Part shown: piece after piece, positions 22,146-31,559 of the stretch
Position numbering within the stretch: the first letter of the stretch is position 1
Layout of the letters: the number at the start of each line of letters is the position of its first letter
The notes under the pieces: model-generated
The model's database searches: none
What the model was told of the DNA's origin: nothing
Seen by the model: the letters and a program-made list of their open reading frames with translations, nothing else
Position numbers and translations under genes: made by a program
DNA from: Cystobacter ferrugineus
Lineage (GTDB): Bacteria; Myxococcota; Myxococcia; Myxococcales; Myxococcaceae
NCBI RefSeq assembly: GCF_001887355.1
Contig: NZ_MPIN01000002.1
Location: 186,001 to 250,000, forward strand
DNA: 64,000 nt
Direction: 5' to 3'

Positions 22146-22820
22146 ATGCATTCGGGTCGGAAGCAGGAGGACGGAGAGCGCTACCAGGCCATCCTGGAGA
22201 CGGCGGCCCGTCTCATCTGCGAGCGCGGCTACGAAGGCACGTCGATGCAGGAGATCGCCGCGGCGTGTCAGATGACGAAGGCGGGGCTCTACCACCACGT
22301 GCAGAACAAGGAGCAACTGCTCTCCGACATCATGAGCTACGGCATGAGCGCCTTCGAGCAGGAGGTGCTCGAGAAGGTGCGGAGCCTGGCGGATCCGGTG
22401 GAGCGGCTGCGCGAGTGCATGCGGCTGAACATCCACCTGGTGACGGGAGTGACGGGCGGGTGCAGCAAGGAGGTCATCATCATCCTCCACGAGCACAACA
22501 CGCTCACCGGCGAGGCCCGGGCCTCCATCGATCAGCGCAAGAAGCGCTACGTGCGCTTCCTCGAGGACTCGTTCGACGAGGCCATGCGCACCGGCCGCAT
22601 CCGCGCCGTGCAGCCCACCGTGGCCGCGTTCTCGTTCCTGGGCATGATTCTGTGGATCTACAAGTGGTTCCAACCCGGGGGACGGCTGACGGCCACCCAG
22701 GTGGCGGACGACATGGTGGATCTGCTCTTCACGGGCCTGGTGACCCCTCCCGGGGTGGTCCCGGGGGCGCCTTCGCCGTTGTCCCGCGAGCGCCCGCCCG
22801 TTTCCGGAGGTGCATCATGA
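22146..22820 (+). CDS. aibR: TetR-family repressor AibR
   Basis: About 224 aa from the ATG at 22146 (MHSGRKQEDGERYQAIL), preceded by GGAG; an upstream in-frame start at 22098 would sit just past the operator and is less likely. The N-terminal HTH is IAAACQMTKAGLYHHVQNKEQLL. The C-terminal ligand domain is typical TetR. It heads the aib operon with a 4-bp ATGA overlap to aibA. The Myxococcus homologue senses isovaleryl-CoA and represses the alternative pathway when leucine breakdown supplies enough of it. Function here is by synteny and family. Confidence 0.88.
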   Translation: MHSGRKQEDGERYQAILETAARLICERGYEGTSMQEIAAACQMTKAGLYHHVQNKEQLLSDIMSYGMSAFEQEVLEKVRSLADPVERLRECMRLNIHLVTGVTGGCSKEVIIILHEHNTLTGEARASIDQRKKRYVRFLEDSFDEAMRTGRIRAVQPTVAAFSFLGMILWIYKWFQPGGRLTATQVADDMVDLLFTGLVTPPGVVPGAPSPLSRERPPVSGGAS

Positions 22821-23617
22821 AGGCGGGTCGTTGGGGCACGGTGGCCGAGCTGGTGGCCACCATTCCGGACGGGGCGTGGGTGGCCCCGGGTGGTTTCATG
22901 CTCGGGCGCGCGCCCATGGCGCTGGTGCTGGAGCTCATCGCGCAGCGCCGCAAGAACCTCCAGGTGATGTCGCTGCCCAACCCCCTGCCCGCCGAGTTCC
23001 TGGTGGCCGGGGGCTGTCTGTCCCGGGTGGAGCTGCCCTTCGGCGCGCTGCACCTGCAGGGGCGGGTGCGGCCGCTGCCGTGTCTCAAGCGGGCCATCGA
23101 GCAGGGGCGCATCTCCTGGCGCGAGCATGATGGGTACCGCGTGGTGCAGCGGTTGCGCGCGGCGTCCATGGGCCTGCCCTTCATCCCCGCGCCGGACGCG
23201 GACGTGTCCGAGCTGGCCGAGGCCGAGCCGCTGCCCACGGTGACGGATCCCTTCACCGGCAAGGCCGTTCCGGTGGAGCCGGCCTTCTACCCGGACGTGG
23301 CGCTCATCCACGCGCAGGCGGCGGACGAGCAGGGCAACCTCTTCATCGAGGACCCCACCACGGACGTGCTGGTGGCGGGCGCGGCCAAGAGGGTGCTGGC
23401 GACGGCCGAGGAGCGCGTGGCCCGGCTGCCCCGGGTGACGATCCCCGGCTTCCAGGTGGAGCGCGTGGCGCTCTCGCGTGGGGGCGCGCTGCCCTCCGGG
23501 TGCGCCGGGCTCTACCCGCATGACGACGCGATGCTGGCGGACTACCTCGCCCTGGCCGAGTCCGGCCGCGAGGCGGAGTTCCTGGAGAAGCTCTTGAGCA
23601 AGCGGAGTGTGGCATGA
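22817..23617 (+). CDS. aibA: AibA, CoA-transferase-like subunit of 3-methylglutaconyl-CoA decarboxylase
   Basis: 266-aa protein of the glutaconate CoA-transferase alpha-subunit family (VAPGGFMLGRAPMALVLELIAQRRKNL, PAFYPDVALIHAQAADEQGNLF). With AibB it forms the AibA/AibB complex that in Myxococcus decarboxylates 3-methylglutaconyl-CoA to 3,3-dimethylacrylyl-CoA instead of transferring CoA. Start at 22817 overlaps the aibR stop (ATGA) and has GGAGG upstream; it overlaps aibB by 4 bp. A longer open frame upstream is antisense and aibR shadow. Confidence 0.9.
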   Translation: MKAGRWGTVAELVATIPDGAWVAPGGFMLGRAPMALVLELIAQRRKNLQVMSLPNPLPAEFLVAGGCLSRVELPFGALHLQGRVRPLPCLKRAIEQGRISWREHDGYRVVQRLRAASMGLPFIPAPDADVSELAEAEPLPTVTDPFTGKAVPVEPAFYPDVALIHAQAADEQGNLFIEDPTTDVLVAGAAKRVLATAEERVARLPRVTIPGFQVERVALSRGGALPSGCAGLYPHDDAMLADYLALAESGREAEFLEKLLSKRSVA

Positions 23618-24348
23618 GCGCGGATGTGACTCCCGCCGAAGTGGTGGTGTCGTTGCTCGCCCGGGAGATCGAGGACGGCGCCGTGGTGGCCACCGGGGTG
23701 GCCTCGCCGCTGGCCATCCTCGCCATCGCCGTGGCGCGCGCCACGCATGCCCCGCGCCTGACGTACCTGGCGTGTGTGGGCTCGCTCAATCCGGACCTGC
23801 CCACGCTGCACCCCTCGTCGGAGGACCTGCGCTTCCTGGACGGGCGCTCGGCGGAGGTGTCCATCCCGGACCTGTTCGATCATGCGCGCCGGGGGCGGGT
23901 GGACACCGTGTTCTTCGGGGCCGCCGAGGTGGATGGCCTGGGCCGCACGAACATGACGGCCTCGGGACGGCTCGGCGAGCCGCGCACCAAGTTCCCCGGC
24001 GTGGCGGGCGCGGCCACGCTGCGCCAGTGGGTGCGCCGCCCCATCCTGCTCGTGCCCCGGCAGTCGCGCCGCAACCTGGTGCCCCAGGTGCAGGTGGCCA
24101 CCACGCGGGATGATCGCCGTCCCGTGCGGCTCATCTCCGACCTGGGCGTCTTCGAGCTGGGCGCGGCGGGGGCGCGGCTGCTCGCGCGCCACCCCTGGGC
24201 GAGCGTCGAGCAGATCTCCGAGCGTACCGGCTTCTCCTTCCAGGCCGAGGAGCGGCTGTCCATCACCCCGTTGCCGGACGCGCGCACCGTCGCGGCGATC
24301 CGGTCGATCGATTCCCATGGCTACCGCGACCAGCTCGTGGGGGCTTGA
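23614..24348 (+). CDS. aibB: AibB, CoA-transferase-like subunit of 3-methylglutaconyl-CoA decarboxylase
   Basis: 244-aa partner of AibA, glutaconate CoA-transferase beta-subunit family. The key position is YLACVGSLNP: Cys54 stands where CoA-transferases carry their catalytic glutamate, the exchange reported for Myxococcus AibB and tied to decarboxylase activity. Further family blocks are FFGAAEVDGLGRTNMT and PVRLISDLGVFEL. Start at 23614 overlaps aibA (ATGA). The missing catalytic Glu argues against annotating it as a plain CoA-transferase. Confidence 0.9.
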   Translation: MSADVTPAEVVVSLLAREIEDGAVVATGVASPLAILAIAVARATHAPRLTYLACVGSLNPDLPTLHPSSEDLRFLDGRSAEVSIPDLFDHARRGRVDTVFFGAAEVDGLGRTNMTASGRLGEPRTKFPGVAGAATLRQWVRRPILLVPRQSRRNLVPQVQVATTRDDRRPVRLISDLGVFELGAAGARLLARHPWASVEQISERTGFSFQAEERLSITPLPDARTVAAIRSIDSHGYRDQLVGA

Positions 24349-24378
24349 GCCAGCGTCTTTTCCCAGCAGGAGTCTTGG

Positions 24379-25419
24379 ATGAAGGCTGTCGTTCTGCGTG
24401 AGTTCGGTGAGGCGAGCAACCTGCGCCTGGAGACCCTGCCGGATCCCCGTCCGGGTCGCGGCGAGGTGCTCATCCGCGTGCATGCCTGTGGTGTGTGCTA
24501 CCACGACGTCATCAACCGCAAGGGCAACCTGCCGCGCACCCACGTGCCGGCGGTGCTCGGCCACGAGGCGGCGGGCGAGGTGGTGGAGGTGGGGCCGGAC
24601 ACGCCGGGATGGAAGGTGGGAGACCGGGTGGCCACGCTGCAGCGGCTGTCGTGCGGCGAGTGCGCGCTGTGCAAGAGCGGCCGCAACAGCCTGTGCAAGA
24701 AGGACAACCGCTTCTTCGGCGAGGAGATCTCCGGCGGCTACGCGCAGTACATGACGGCGCCGGTGATGGGCCTGGGCCGGGTGCCGGCGAACCTGCCCTG
24801 GCCGGTGGCGGCCACGGTGTGCTGCACGCTGGGCACGGCGGTGCACACGGTGCGCACGCGCGGCCGGGTGCGTGACGGGGAGACGGTGCTCATCACGGGC
24901 GCCAGCGGCGGCGTGGGCCTGGCGGCGGTGCAGCTCGCGAAGCTGGATGGCGCGCGCGTCATCGCGGTGACGAGCGGCGAGGCCAAGGTGCAGGCGCTGC
25001 GCGAGGCGGGCGCCGACGAGGTCATCGTGTCGCGCGGGCTGGACTTCGCGGCCGAGGCGCGCAAGCGCACGGGCGGCGAGGGCGTCAACGTGGCGATTGA
25101 AATCGTGGGCAGCGCCACCTTCGCCCAGACGCTCAAGGCGATGGCGCCGGGTGGCCGCGTGGTGGTGGTGGGCAACCTGGAGTCGGGCAAGGTGGACCTC
25201 AACCCGGGCCTCGTCATCGTCAAGGAGCTGGAGATCATCGGCGCCTACGCCACCACGCGCGAGGAGCTGGACGAGTCGCTGCGGCTCGTGGCGGACGGGA
25301 AGATCCGTCCCTTCGTGGCCGAGGCCGTGCCGCTGGCCGATGCCGGCAAGGCCCACTTCCGACTGGAGAACCGCGAGATCGCGGGCCGGTTGGTGCTCCT
25401 TCCCCAAGACACTCAGTAG
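24379..25419 (+). CDS. aibC: AibC, zinc-type MDR alcohol dehydrogenase-like enoyl-CoA reductase
   Basis: 346-aa medium-chain dehydrogenase/reductase. Catalytic-zinc-type residues Cys40 (ACGVCYHD), His62 and Glu63 (GHEAAGEV), structural-zinc Cys92/95/98/106, and the cofactor motif GASGGVGLAAVQLA near 175 are present. The Myxococcus homologue reduces 3,3-dimethylacrylyl-CoA to isovaleryl-CoA, the last step of the alternative route. It lies 30 bp after aibB and 27 bp before mvaS. Confidence 0.9.
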   Translation: MKAVVLREFGEASNLRLETLPDPRPGRGEVLIRVHACGVCYHDVINRKGNLPRTHVPAVLGHEAAGEVVEVGPDTPGWKVGDRVATLQRLSCGECALCKSGRNSLCKKDNRFFGEEISGGYAQYMTAPVMGLGRVPANLPWPVAATVCCTLGTAVHTVRTRGRVRDGETVLITGASGGVGLAAVQLAKLDGARVIAVTSGEAKVQALREAGADEVIVSRGLDFAAEARKRTGGEGVNVAIEIVGSATFAQTLKAMAPGGRVVVVGNLESGKVDLNPGLVIVKELEIIGAYATTREELDESLRLVADGKIRPFVAEAVPLADAGKAHFRLENREIAGRLVLLPQDTQ

Positions 25420-25446
25420 TTTCCCAGAGCAGCGAGGAACTCAATC

Positions 25447-26700
25447 ATGAAGAAACAGGTTGGAATCGAAGCGCTGGCCATCGCGGTGCCCCGCCGGTTC
25501 GTGGATATCGAGGAGCTGGCCAAGGCTCGCGGAGTGGATCCCGCCAAGTACACGTCGGGCCTGGGCGCCAAGGAGATGGCGGTGGCGGATCCCGGTGAGG
25601 ACTCGGTGTCGCTCGCCGCGTCGGCCGCCGCCCGGCTCATCCAGCAGCAGAACGTGGACGTGTCGCGCGTGGGCATGCTCGTGGTGGGCACCGAGACGGG
25701 CGTGGACCACTCCAAGGCCGTCGCCTCGCACGTGCAGGGCCTGCTGAAGCTGCCGCGCTCGATGCGCACCTTCGACGCCCAGCACGCCTGCTACGGCGGC
25801 ACCGCGGGCCTGATGGCCGCCGCCGAGTGGATCGCCTCGGGCGCGGGCGCGGGCCGCTCGGCCATCGTGGTGTGCTCGGACATCGCCCGCTACGGGCTCA
25901 ACACCGCCGGCGAGCCCACCCAGGGCGCGGGCGCGGTGGCGCTGCTCGTCTCCGAGCAGCCGGACCTGCTCGCCCTGGACATCGGCCTCAACGGCGTATG
26001 CACGGTGGACGTGTATGACTTCTGGCGTCCGCTCGGCCGTCGCGAGGCGGTGGTGGACGGGCACTACTCCATCAACTGCTACCTGGACGCGCTGTCGGGC
26101 GCGTACCGCGGCTGGCGCGAGCGCGCGCTGGCGCACGAGGTGGTGCGCTGGGGCGACACGCTGCCGAGCGAGCAGCTCGCGCGCATCATCTACCACGTGC
26201 CCTTCTGCAAGATGGCGCGCAAGGCCCACACCCAGCTCCGTCAGGTGGACCTCGAGGACTCGCCGAGCGGCCGTGAGCTCACCCCGGAGGCGCGTGAGGC
26301 GGCGGCCAAGTCCAACGCCAGCTACGACGCCCAGGTGGCCTCGTCGCTGACGCTCAACGCCCGGGTGGGCAACGTGTACACCGCGTCCATGTACCTGGCG
26401 CTCGCGGGCCTGCTGCATTCCGAGGGCACGGCGCTCGCCGGCAAGCGCGTGGGTCTCTTGTCCTACGGCAGCGGGAGCTGCTCGGAGTTCTACTCCGCGA
26501 CGGTGGGCGCCAATGCCGCCGCGCGCATGGCCAAGGCGGACGTGGAGGGCGTGCTCGCCCGCCGCGAGCGCGTCTCCGTGGCGGAGTACGAGCGCATCAT
26601 GAACCTGCCCTACGAGGCGCCCGAGGCGATCACCCCGGCGCCGGGCGAGTTCCGCCTCAAGGAGATCCGCGACTTCCGCCGTACCTACGTCGCGGGCTAG
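25447..26700 (+). CDS. mvaS: Hydroxymethylglutaryl-CoA synthase MvaS
   Basis: 417-aa HMG-CoA synthase condensing acetoacetyl-CoA and acetyl-CoA. The catalytic triad is visible as Glu83 (GTETGVDHSK), Cys115 (DAQHACYGGTAG) and His in IIYHVPFCKMARKAH. As the last gene of the aib operon it supplies HMG-CoA for the isovaleryl-CoA bypass, which yields the starter for iso-branched fatty acids and some secondary metabolites; it may also serve the mevalonate pathway. Its stop codon shares the bases CTAG with the stop of the convergent DUF4139 gene. Confidence 0.94.
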   Translation: MKKQVGIEALAIAVPRRFVDIEELAKARGVDPAKYTSGLGAKEMAVADPGEDSVSLAASAAARLIQQQNVDVSRVGMLVVGTETGVDHSKAVASHVQGLLKLPRSMRTFDAQHACYGGTAGLMAAAEWIASGAGAGRSAIVVCSDIARYGLNTAGEPTQGAGAVALLVSEQPDLLALDIGLNGVCTVDVYDFWRPLGRREAVVDGHYSINCYLDALSGAYRGWRERALAHEVVRWGDTLPSEQLARIIYHVPFCKMARKAHTQLRQVDLEDSPSGRELTPEAREAAAKSNASYDAQVASSLTLNARVGNVYTASMYLALAGLLHSEGTALAGKRVGLLSYGSGSCSEFYSATVGANAAARMAKADVEGVLARRERVSVAEYERIMNLPYEAPEAITPAPGEFRLKEIRDFRRTYVAG

Positions 26701-28253
26701 AGGCCGGACACCTTGGCGGAGCTGGCCACCGCGTAGGCGAGGGTCAGCTCCTGCCGGGAGCGGGGTGGGGCGGCCAGCTCGAAGCGCAGGATGCCCTCCT
26801 CGCTCACCTTCGTGGGCGCGGGCCGCGTCTGCTCCTCGAGCAGCTTCACCTCGACCGCCTCCACCTCGGAGACGGGCATGCGCTCCTCGATGGCCACCCG
26901 CACGGGGCGCTCGCCGGTGTGGGAGAGGAAGAGCTTCACCAGATGGGTTCGCGTGCGCCGTCCCATGAGCCGCTGGGGGTCGTACTTCACGTCCGCCTGG
27001 CGGACGATGCGCAGCGTGTCCTCGCTGCCGAAGCCCAGCACGAGCCGCTCGCCCACCCCGGTGAACTTGAGTTGGGCGCGGCCCACGTAGCCGCTGGAGC
27101 GCACCAGCTCCACCGGGCCCGCCAGCAGCACGGCCGGACCCCGGTTGTCGAAGCGTGCCACGCGGTGCACCAGGGGCGAGTGCTCCGGGTGTCCGACGAA
27201 CTCGGAAACCGCCGGCGAGGTGAACGCGAAGAGCGGCACCCGGTGGGGTGCTCCATTGGAGGGAAGGGTGACGCGGTGGCTCGCCTGGAGCGTCAGGGCC
27301 TCGCCGCCATCGTCCAGTCCCGGCAGTTCCTCCGTCCGCTGCGCCGCTCCCTCCCCCGTCTTCTGGATGACCTCCTCGCGCACGGACACGTCCACCGTGT
27401 GCTTCTCCTGCTCGCTCTTGTCGCGCAGCCGCAGCCAGTCCTCCACCAGCCGGGGCGGTGAGGCGCCCAGGGTGGGCCGGGCCGTGGACAGCAGCAGCTC
27501 CACGTCCTTCCACTCCTCCTCGGTGCGCTGCCACACCACGGCCTCGCATTCGAGCGTCACCGACTCACCGCCCGCGGTGGCGGCGAGCGTGGCCCGGTAG
27601 GCGGGCCGCCACACCGCGCACGGCACCAGGTAGGTGAGCCGCAGGGACACGCTCCCGCCCGTGGGGTGCTCCACCTGCAGCTCCGCGGTGGTGACGAGGA
27701 GGGGCTCGGGCTGCTCACCCTGGGCGAGCGCCGCCTGGGCCTCCACCAGCCGCTGCCGCGTCCGCTCCGCGTGCTGCCGCGCCTGGCGCAGGGCCTCCTC
27801 GGCGGCGGTGCTGCTCGCGCGCACCGTCTCGAGCTGCTCGTGCCACGACTCCGGCCGGGCCTCTCCGGCCCCGGCGAACTCGGCGATGGCGCGCAGCACG
27901 TCCTCGCGTGCCACGTTCACCACCTCCACGCGGGACTGGAGCCGTTGCACGTCCACCTGGGCGCGCTTCCACTCCGCTTCCAGCGCGTCCACGCGGCGGC
28001 GCGCCTCCGTCTTGCCCTCGAGCGAGCCCTCGCGGGGTTTCTGCTTCCAGGCCCGGTGCAGGCGTGCCTGCGCCACGCTGCCTCCGGTGAGCTGGGCCTG
28101 GAGCGAGCGATCCACCGCGAGCGGGGAGACGCCCTCCACGCGCAACAGGTGGGCTCCCGCGGGCAGTTCCACGTCCGCGCGGCGCTCCACCAGCGCGCGA
28201 TCCTCGAGCACGGTGACCTTGACGATGGGCAGATGAATGGGGGGATGCATCAT
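26697..28253 (-). CDS. MuiA-family (DUF4140/DUF4139) protein, shorter paralogue
   Basis: 518 aa from the ATG at 28251-28253, which overlaps the stop of the upstream paralogue by 4 bp (ATGA). The N-terminal DUF4140 part (VKVTVLEDRALVERRADVELPAGAH) is followed by a long coiled coil (about 75-190) and the C-terminal DUF4139 beta-rich domain (YLVPCAVWRPAYRATL, VELLLSTARPTLG, GERPVRVAIEERMPVSEVEAVEV). No signal peptide. The family is known from a mucoidy-inhibition phenotype, but its biochemical role is unclear. An operon of two paralogues is notable. Confidence 0.82.
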   Translation of the reverse strand: MMHPPIHLPIVKVTVLEDRALVERRADVELPAGAHLLRVEGVSPLAVDRSLQAQLTGGSVAQARLHRAWKQKPREGSLEGKTEARRRVDALEAEWKRAQVDVQRLQSRVEVVNVAREDVLRAIAEFAGAGEARPESWHEQLETVRASSTAAEEALRQARQHAERTRQRLVEAQAALAQGEQPEPLLVTTAELQVEHPTGGSVSLRLTYLVPCAVWRPAYRATLAATAGGESVTLECEAVVWQRTEEEWKDVELLLSTARPTLGASPPRLVEDWLRLRDKSEQEKHTVDVSVREEVIQKTGEGAAQRTEELPGLDDGGEALTLQASHRVTLPSNGAPHRVPLFAFTSPAVSEFVGHPEHSPLVHRVARFDNRGPAVLLAGPVELVRSSGYVGRAQLKFTGVGERLVLGFGSEDTLRIVRQADVKYDPQRLMGRRTRTHLVKLFLSHTGERPVRVAIEERMPVSEVEAVEVKLLEEQTRPAPTKVSEEGILRFELAAPPRSRQELTLAYAVASSAKVSGL

Positions 28254-30499
28254 GTCCTCCGGTTGCCGCCCACGAGCACCTTGTTCGAGGGAATCCGCAC
28301 ACTCCACGCGGCGCTGAGCGTCTGCGTCTCTCCGGGTTTCAGGGTGAGCCTCCAGGCCCGCTCTCCCTCCACGGGCGTCTCCCCCGGTGGCGGCGTGTGC
28401 TTGCTCCAGGGGGGCGTCACCTCGGATTCCTCCACCTTGATGTCCTTCTCCGAGGGGGGAATGGCCGGGACGCGCTCGCGCACCTCCACGGTGACGCGTT
28501 GGGAGGTGCGGTTGGCCAGCTCGACGCGCACGTGGTGCATCAGGGTGCTGTTGTTGTTGAACATGCCGCCGGACAGCTCGTCGAAGCGCGTATTGCGCGA
28601 CACCTTGAGGGACTCCTCGACGCCCAGGCCGAGCCGCTGGGTGGCGCCCGGCACCAGCGTGGGCAGGGGAGACGTCATCAGGAACTCGTCCCCGAGCGTG
28701 ACATCCACCGGGCCGGCGAGCAGGGCATGGGGCGTGCGGTTCTCCACCTTCACGGTGCGGAAGACGCGCGGCTCCACCGAGGGCACGCAGACGTACTCGG
28801 GGCTCAGGCCCACCGGGGCGGAGAACACCGGCACGGTGTGCCAGCGCCCATCCGAGGGCACTTCCACGCGCGTCTCCACGTCGAAGCGGTCATCGAAGTG
28901 GGGCGTGGAGTGATCGGGCGGCACGCACCAGGCCGGGGGCTCCTCCTGCTGGAGGTCCTCCGCCTCCTGCTCCGACGAGGCGATGAGCGCGAACACATCC
29001 ACGTGCAGGTGCACGCCCAGCACCACGAGCTGCTCGCGCGACAGGGCCTCGCGCTGGGGATGCAACCGTCCCCGCGCCTCGGGATCCCGCGCGGAGCCCA
29101 GCTCGAGGCTCGCGTAGTCGAGCAGGTCGACCGCCGGCTCCAGCTCCGCGGGGGCCGGTGCCTCGGCGGGGAGCGACGGCCGACTGGCGGAGCGGGCCCG
29201 CTCCACGGTCAACGGCGCGGTGTCCTCCCCCTCTTCCAACAGATCCATCGAAGGCGCCGGTTCGGCGGACAGCTCCTTGACGGACTCCTCGTCCATCTCC
29301 TCCTGGTACCGCATGACGGGGGCCATGGCCTTCCTCTTGGCGGACAAGGGGGCCGCGCTGGGAGCGGGGGAGGGAGGCGGTGGCGGCGCGGACACGGCGG
29401 GGGGCGGGGCCCCTCCGCCTGGACCTCCTCGGGAGGCCCCTCCCACCACGGGCAGGACCGACTGGGTGATGCGCTGGGGCGCCGGAGGCATGGCGAACTC
29501 GCGGACGCGGGTGCGCTCGGGAGCCGGTGGTGGCGGAGCGGCGGGCGGAGGCATGGAGGGCTGGGCGGCGTCGTAGCTGGTGAACAGCTCGTCGAGTCCC
29601 GGGGGCGGCTCCCTCCAGCCCGAGCGCGCCGGGAGGGGCTGGCGCCGGCCGATGCGCAGGGCCTTCAATTCGGGCACCTCGGCGCGCCGCTCCAGGCGAG
29701 CGGTGGACAGGGACACGCGCACCTGACTCCAGTCCTCGCCGGTGCGCTGGAGGATGGAGGCGCGCATGCGCAGCGAGCCCCCATCGAGGGTGCGGGGCAT
29801 CCGCAAGTCATATCCGGGCACCCAGCGGGCGCCGGGCACGGCGTACTCGAGCGTGAGTTGGACCCGGGCGTCCGGCGCGACCGCTTCCGAGCCCGCCTCG
29901 GACAGCGTGAGGACGACGGCGCGGTGGAGCTGCGCGCGTTGACCCCGCACCGCGGACGAGCCCTCCTCCAGCCGCCGTCGGCGCAGCTCCACCTCGGTGA
30001 CGGCGTCGCGCTGCTGGCGCTCCAGCTCGAGATGCCGCGTGTGCAGGGTGGCCAGCTCCTTGTCGACGAAGTCCGCCAGCGCGAGCACGGAGGTGAGGGC
30101 GGGCTCACGAGGGGGCCGGGGCTCGTCCTTGGGGCGCGGCGGGAAGGAGGGCTTGAGGTTGCGCAGGGTGAGGAGGTCGCGTTGCAGCCGCTCCAGCTCG
30201 GCCGAGACGGTGGCGAGCTTCTCCTGGGCTTCTTCCAGGGCGCGCTGGGTGGCGGGCAGGTCCGCCTCCGGGGGCAGCCGCACGTCGAGCACGGGCCGCA
30301 CCTCGCGCACGCTCAAGCCCGCGGGGCCCTGGAGCACGGCAGCCCGCAGCGAGCCGATGCGCAGGCTCAGCGGCAGCCCCTCGATGCGTACCTGGCGCGG
30401 AACGTTTCCCCGCTCGCATGGCACCGAGGCCAGGCGTGTGCACAGGGCCCCCTCGGCATGGACGGTGACCGCATCCAACGTGGACGGTACGACGAGCAT
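28250..30499 (-). CDS. MuiA-family (DUF4140/DUF4139) protein, longer paralogue with Pro/Ala-rich insert
   Basis: 749 aa. Same plan as its downstream neighbour: DUF4140-like start (LDAVTVHAEGALCTRL), coiled coil (about 80-190), then DUF4139 (LEYAVPGARWVPGYDLRMP, VRVSLSTARLERR, RVTVEVRERVPAIPPSEKDIKVEE). Between the two halves of DUF4139 is a low-complexity region of roughly 150 residues rich in Pro, Ala and Gly, plus an acidic stretch. Translationally coupled to the shorter copy, so the two products may work as a pair. The function is unknown. Confidence 0.8.
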   Translation of the reverse strand: MLVVPSTLDAVTVHAEGALCTRLASVPCERGNVPRQVRIEGLPLSLRIGSLRAAVLQGPAGLSVREVRPVLDVRLPPEADLPATQRALEEAQEKLATVSAELERLQRDLLTLRNLKPSFPPRPKDEPRPPREPALTSVLALADFVDKELATLHTRHLELERQQRDAVTEVELRRRRLEEGSSAVRGQRAQLHRAVVLTLSEAGSEAVAPDARVQLTLEYAVPGARWVPGYDLRMPRTLDGGSLRMRASILQRTGEDWSQVRVSLSTARLERRAEVPELKALRIGRRQPLPARSGWREPPPGLDELFTSYDAAQPSMPPPAAPPPPAPERTRVREFAMPPAPQRITQSVLPVVGGASRGGPGGGAPPPAVSAPPPPPSPAPSAAPLSAKRKAMAPVMRYQEEMDEESVKELSAEPAPSMDLLEEGEDTAPLTVERARSASRPSLPAEAPAPAELEPAVDLLDYASLELGSARDPEARGRLHPQREALSREQLVVLGVHLHVDVFALIASSEQEAEDLQQEEPPAWCVPPDHSTPHFDDRFDVETRVEVPSDGRWHTVPVFSAPVGLSPEYVCVPSVEPRVFRTVKVENRTPHALLAGPVDVTLGDEFLMTSPLPTLVPGATQRLGLGVEESLKVSRNTRFDELSGGMFNNNSTLMHHVRVELANRTSQRVTVEVRERVPAIPPSEKDIKVEESEVTPPWSKHTPPPGETPVEGERAWRLTLKPGETQTLSAAWSVRIPSNKVLVGGNRRT

Positions 30500-30578
30500 C
30501 GGAGCCCCCTCGGCGGCTGCTTCACCGCGAGGGGGCAGGCTAGCGGCGCGCGCGCCGGAGCGCGAGTCCGGGATGGTG

Positions 30579-31559
30579 CTACCGCTTCATCACGCCGAGC
30601 GTCTCCAGCCGTTGACGCACCTGCTCGCGGTGGGGAGGCGGTGGGGGATTGGCCTCCAGGAAGGACTGGACGGTCTGGATTTCGTCGTACTGGTGGCGGA
30701 AGTCCGTGGCGGCGTGGAAGCTCCGGGCGTCCACCACGATGGGGTACTTCAGGTGGTTGAGCGCCCCCGGGGGCAGGCGGGGCAGGCCGAAGCGGCCGAT
30801 GAGCTGGCGCAGCACCGCGAGCGGCAGGGGCACCCCGATGCGCTGGGCCTGGCGGACGATGACGGACAGCGGCAGCGGCTGGGGCCCCGCCACGTTGAAG
30901 ATGCCCCGGGGACGCTTCTCCACCGTGCGCACGATGGCCGAGGCCACGTCGTCCTCGTGCATGAACTGGAAGAGCGGATCGTACCCCGCCACGAGCGGCA
31001 CGCGCCGGCCGCGCAGGAACGTGGCCAGCGTGCCCTTCGCCGAGGGCCCCAGCGTGTAGCACACGCGCAGCACCGACGTGGCCAGCTCCGGCGTGCGCCA
31101 CAACGCCGTGGAGGCGTAGAGATCCGCGGCCACCAGGTCCGCCAGCTCCGGGAACGAGGCCAGCTCCTTGGGGGGCTCGTCCTCGGTGTGGTAGAGCGCC
31201 GAGTCCGGCGCCGCCCCGTAGAAGGTATGGCGGCCCACGAAGACGGCATGCTTCACGCCGTACGCCTGGCAGTGCTCGAACACCACGCGGGTGCCGCCCA
31301 GGTTGATGCGGTGGCGCTCCTCGCCCTGCACGCGCAGCGACGTCACCGTGGCCATGTGCACCACGGCCTCGGGCCGCCGGGTGCGGAAGAGGTCCTCCGC
31401 CGCCCGCTTGCGCAGATCCTCCACGTGCACCTCGATTCCCTTGGGCGCGCCCGGCCAGGGCCTCGTGTCGATGCCCACCACCGTGTGCTTGCGCGCGTGC
31501 AGGTTCATCGCCACGCGCCGCGCCACCGCTCCGGTGATGCCCAGGATGAGCACCCTCAT
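30579..31559 (-). CDS. NAD(P)-dependent epimerase/dehydratase-like (extended SDR)
   Basis: 326 aa. The N-terminal Rossmann motif is [13 protein letters not shown] (a GxxGxxxx variant), followed by [11 protein letters not shown] and [12 protein letters not shown]. The usual Tyr-x3-Lys is not evident (YTLGPSAKG and FYGAAPDS lie nearby), so it may be an atypical, possibly binding-only, family member. It overlaps the downstream acyltransferase gene by 4 bp at the upstream end (31556-31559), so the acyltransferase is translated first and this protein second; a lipid-linked sugar or lipid role is possible. Confidence 0.75.
   Translation of the reverse strand: MRVLILGITGAVARRVAMNLHARKHTVVGIDTRPWPGAPKGIEVHVEDLRKRAAEDLFRTRRPEAVVHMATVTSLRVQGEERHRINLGGTRVVFEHCQAYGVKHAVFVGRHTFYGAAPDSALYHTEDEPPKELASFPELADLVAADLYASTALWRTPELATSVLRVCYTLGPSAKGTLATFLRGRRVPLVAGYDPLFQFMHEDDVASAIVRTVEKRPRGIFNVAGPQPLPLSVIVRQAQRIGVPLPLAVLRQLIGRFGLPRLPPGALNHLKYPIVVDARSFHAATDFRHQYDEIQTVQSFLEANPPPPPHREQVRQRLETLGVMKR

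Noticed and set aside
23614-24348. Annotating AibA/AibB as glutaconate CoA-transferase
   Set aside because: The catalytic Glu is replaced by Cys54 and the operon is the aib set, so decarboxylase is more likely.
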